Of a stretch of DNA of 64,000 bases, positions 63,876-64,000 are shown in pieces. The notes under the pieces were generated by a model, which saw only the letters and a list, made by a program, of their open reading frames with translations, did not search any database and was not told where the DNA came from. The stretch is taken from contig JARWIR010000031.1 in NCBI GenBank assembly GCA_029959085.1, positions 5,456,001 to 5,520,000 of the forward strand. The letters run 5' to 3'. A program made the position numbers and the translations under genes. Position 1 is the first letter of the stretch; the number at the start of each line of letters is the position of its first letter. The stretch is from Nemophila menziesii. Its lineage: Eukaryota; Streptophyta; Magnoliopsida; Boraginales; Hydrophyllaceae.

Positions 63876-64000
63876 AAGAACACCATATTTAACCTATAAA
63901 ATAAATATTTGTTTATTGTCTTTGAAAATATTACTTCCGCCGATTAAAGTCTCCTATGATAGACAAGTTGTTCTTCTCTTAAAAAATAATAGTTTGTGTA
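63876..64000 (+). other. Start of a third form C segment
   Basis: From TAAGAACACC the sequence matches the starts of the form C promoter DNA at 28357 and 42859, so another C copy, possibly with a CACTA fragment, probably continues beyond the window. Confidence 0.6.

Overview
This is nuclear DNA from a plant, most likely a eudicot. It is strongly AT-rich, has GT-AG intron signals with T/A-rich introns, and carries plant transposon debris: En/Spm (CACTA) transposase-like genes and a Ty1/copia gag remnant. I see no bacterial or organellar gene, no CRISPR array and no tRNA or rRNA. The species cannot be named from the sequence alone.

The window is almost entirely a nested array of segmental duplications. 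A roughly 9.3 kb unit (U1 1-9288, U2 9289-18598, U3 from 18599) holds, in order: a decayed minus-strand gene M; a pocket of transposon debris (a copia gag piece, a GCGACTAC palindrome and an (AT)n tract); about 3.5 kb of unclassified repeat-like spacer; and a conserved promoter followed by a small plus-strand gene. That gene comes in forms A (7.9-8.6 kb, 17.1-17.9 kb), B (27.1-27.7, 41.6-42.2, 63.0-63.5 kb) and C (5' end only). All A and B copies share the 5' half and then switch at the same 13-bp word to unrelated DNA. A and B encode related proteins marked by an INLVV(D/N)LNS motif and a basic, nuclear-localisation-like tail. I cannot assign them to a family.

From 26.25 kb a larger segment of about 14.5-15 kb (B tail, C promoter, CACTA fragment, C remnant, truncated spacer, next gene 5' half) occurs twice in tandem, 26.25-40.74 and 40.74-55.25 kb. 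At 55.25 kb a deletion fuses a broken gene copy to a U-type unit (55.25-62.15 kb). The window then ends in a third B copy and the start of a third C copy.

Each CACTA fragment (29.3-34.9 and 43.8-50.0 kb) sits between about 140-bp direct repeats of the host promoter. Each holds a 5'-truncated TNP2-like transposase with DUF4218- and DUF4216-like parts, a block of inverted GCGACTAC motifs, and a truncated Transposase_24 (Ptta/En/Spm)-like gene. The host leader supplies an ATG in frame with the transposase, so a host-driven chimeric transcript is possible.

Only gene copy A1 keeps a fully phase-consistent splice structure. B2 is the best B copy. The other copies carry frameshifts or microhomology deletions. 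The main interest is the architecture: mosaic units, recurrent breakpoints and a promoter carried with every gene copy.
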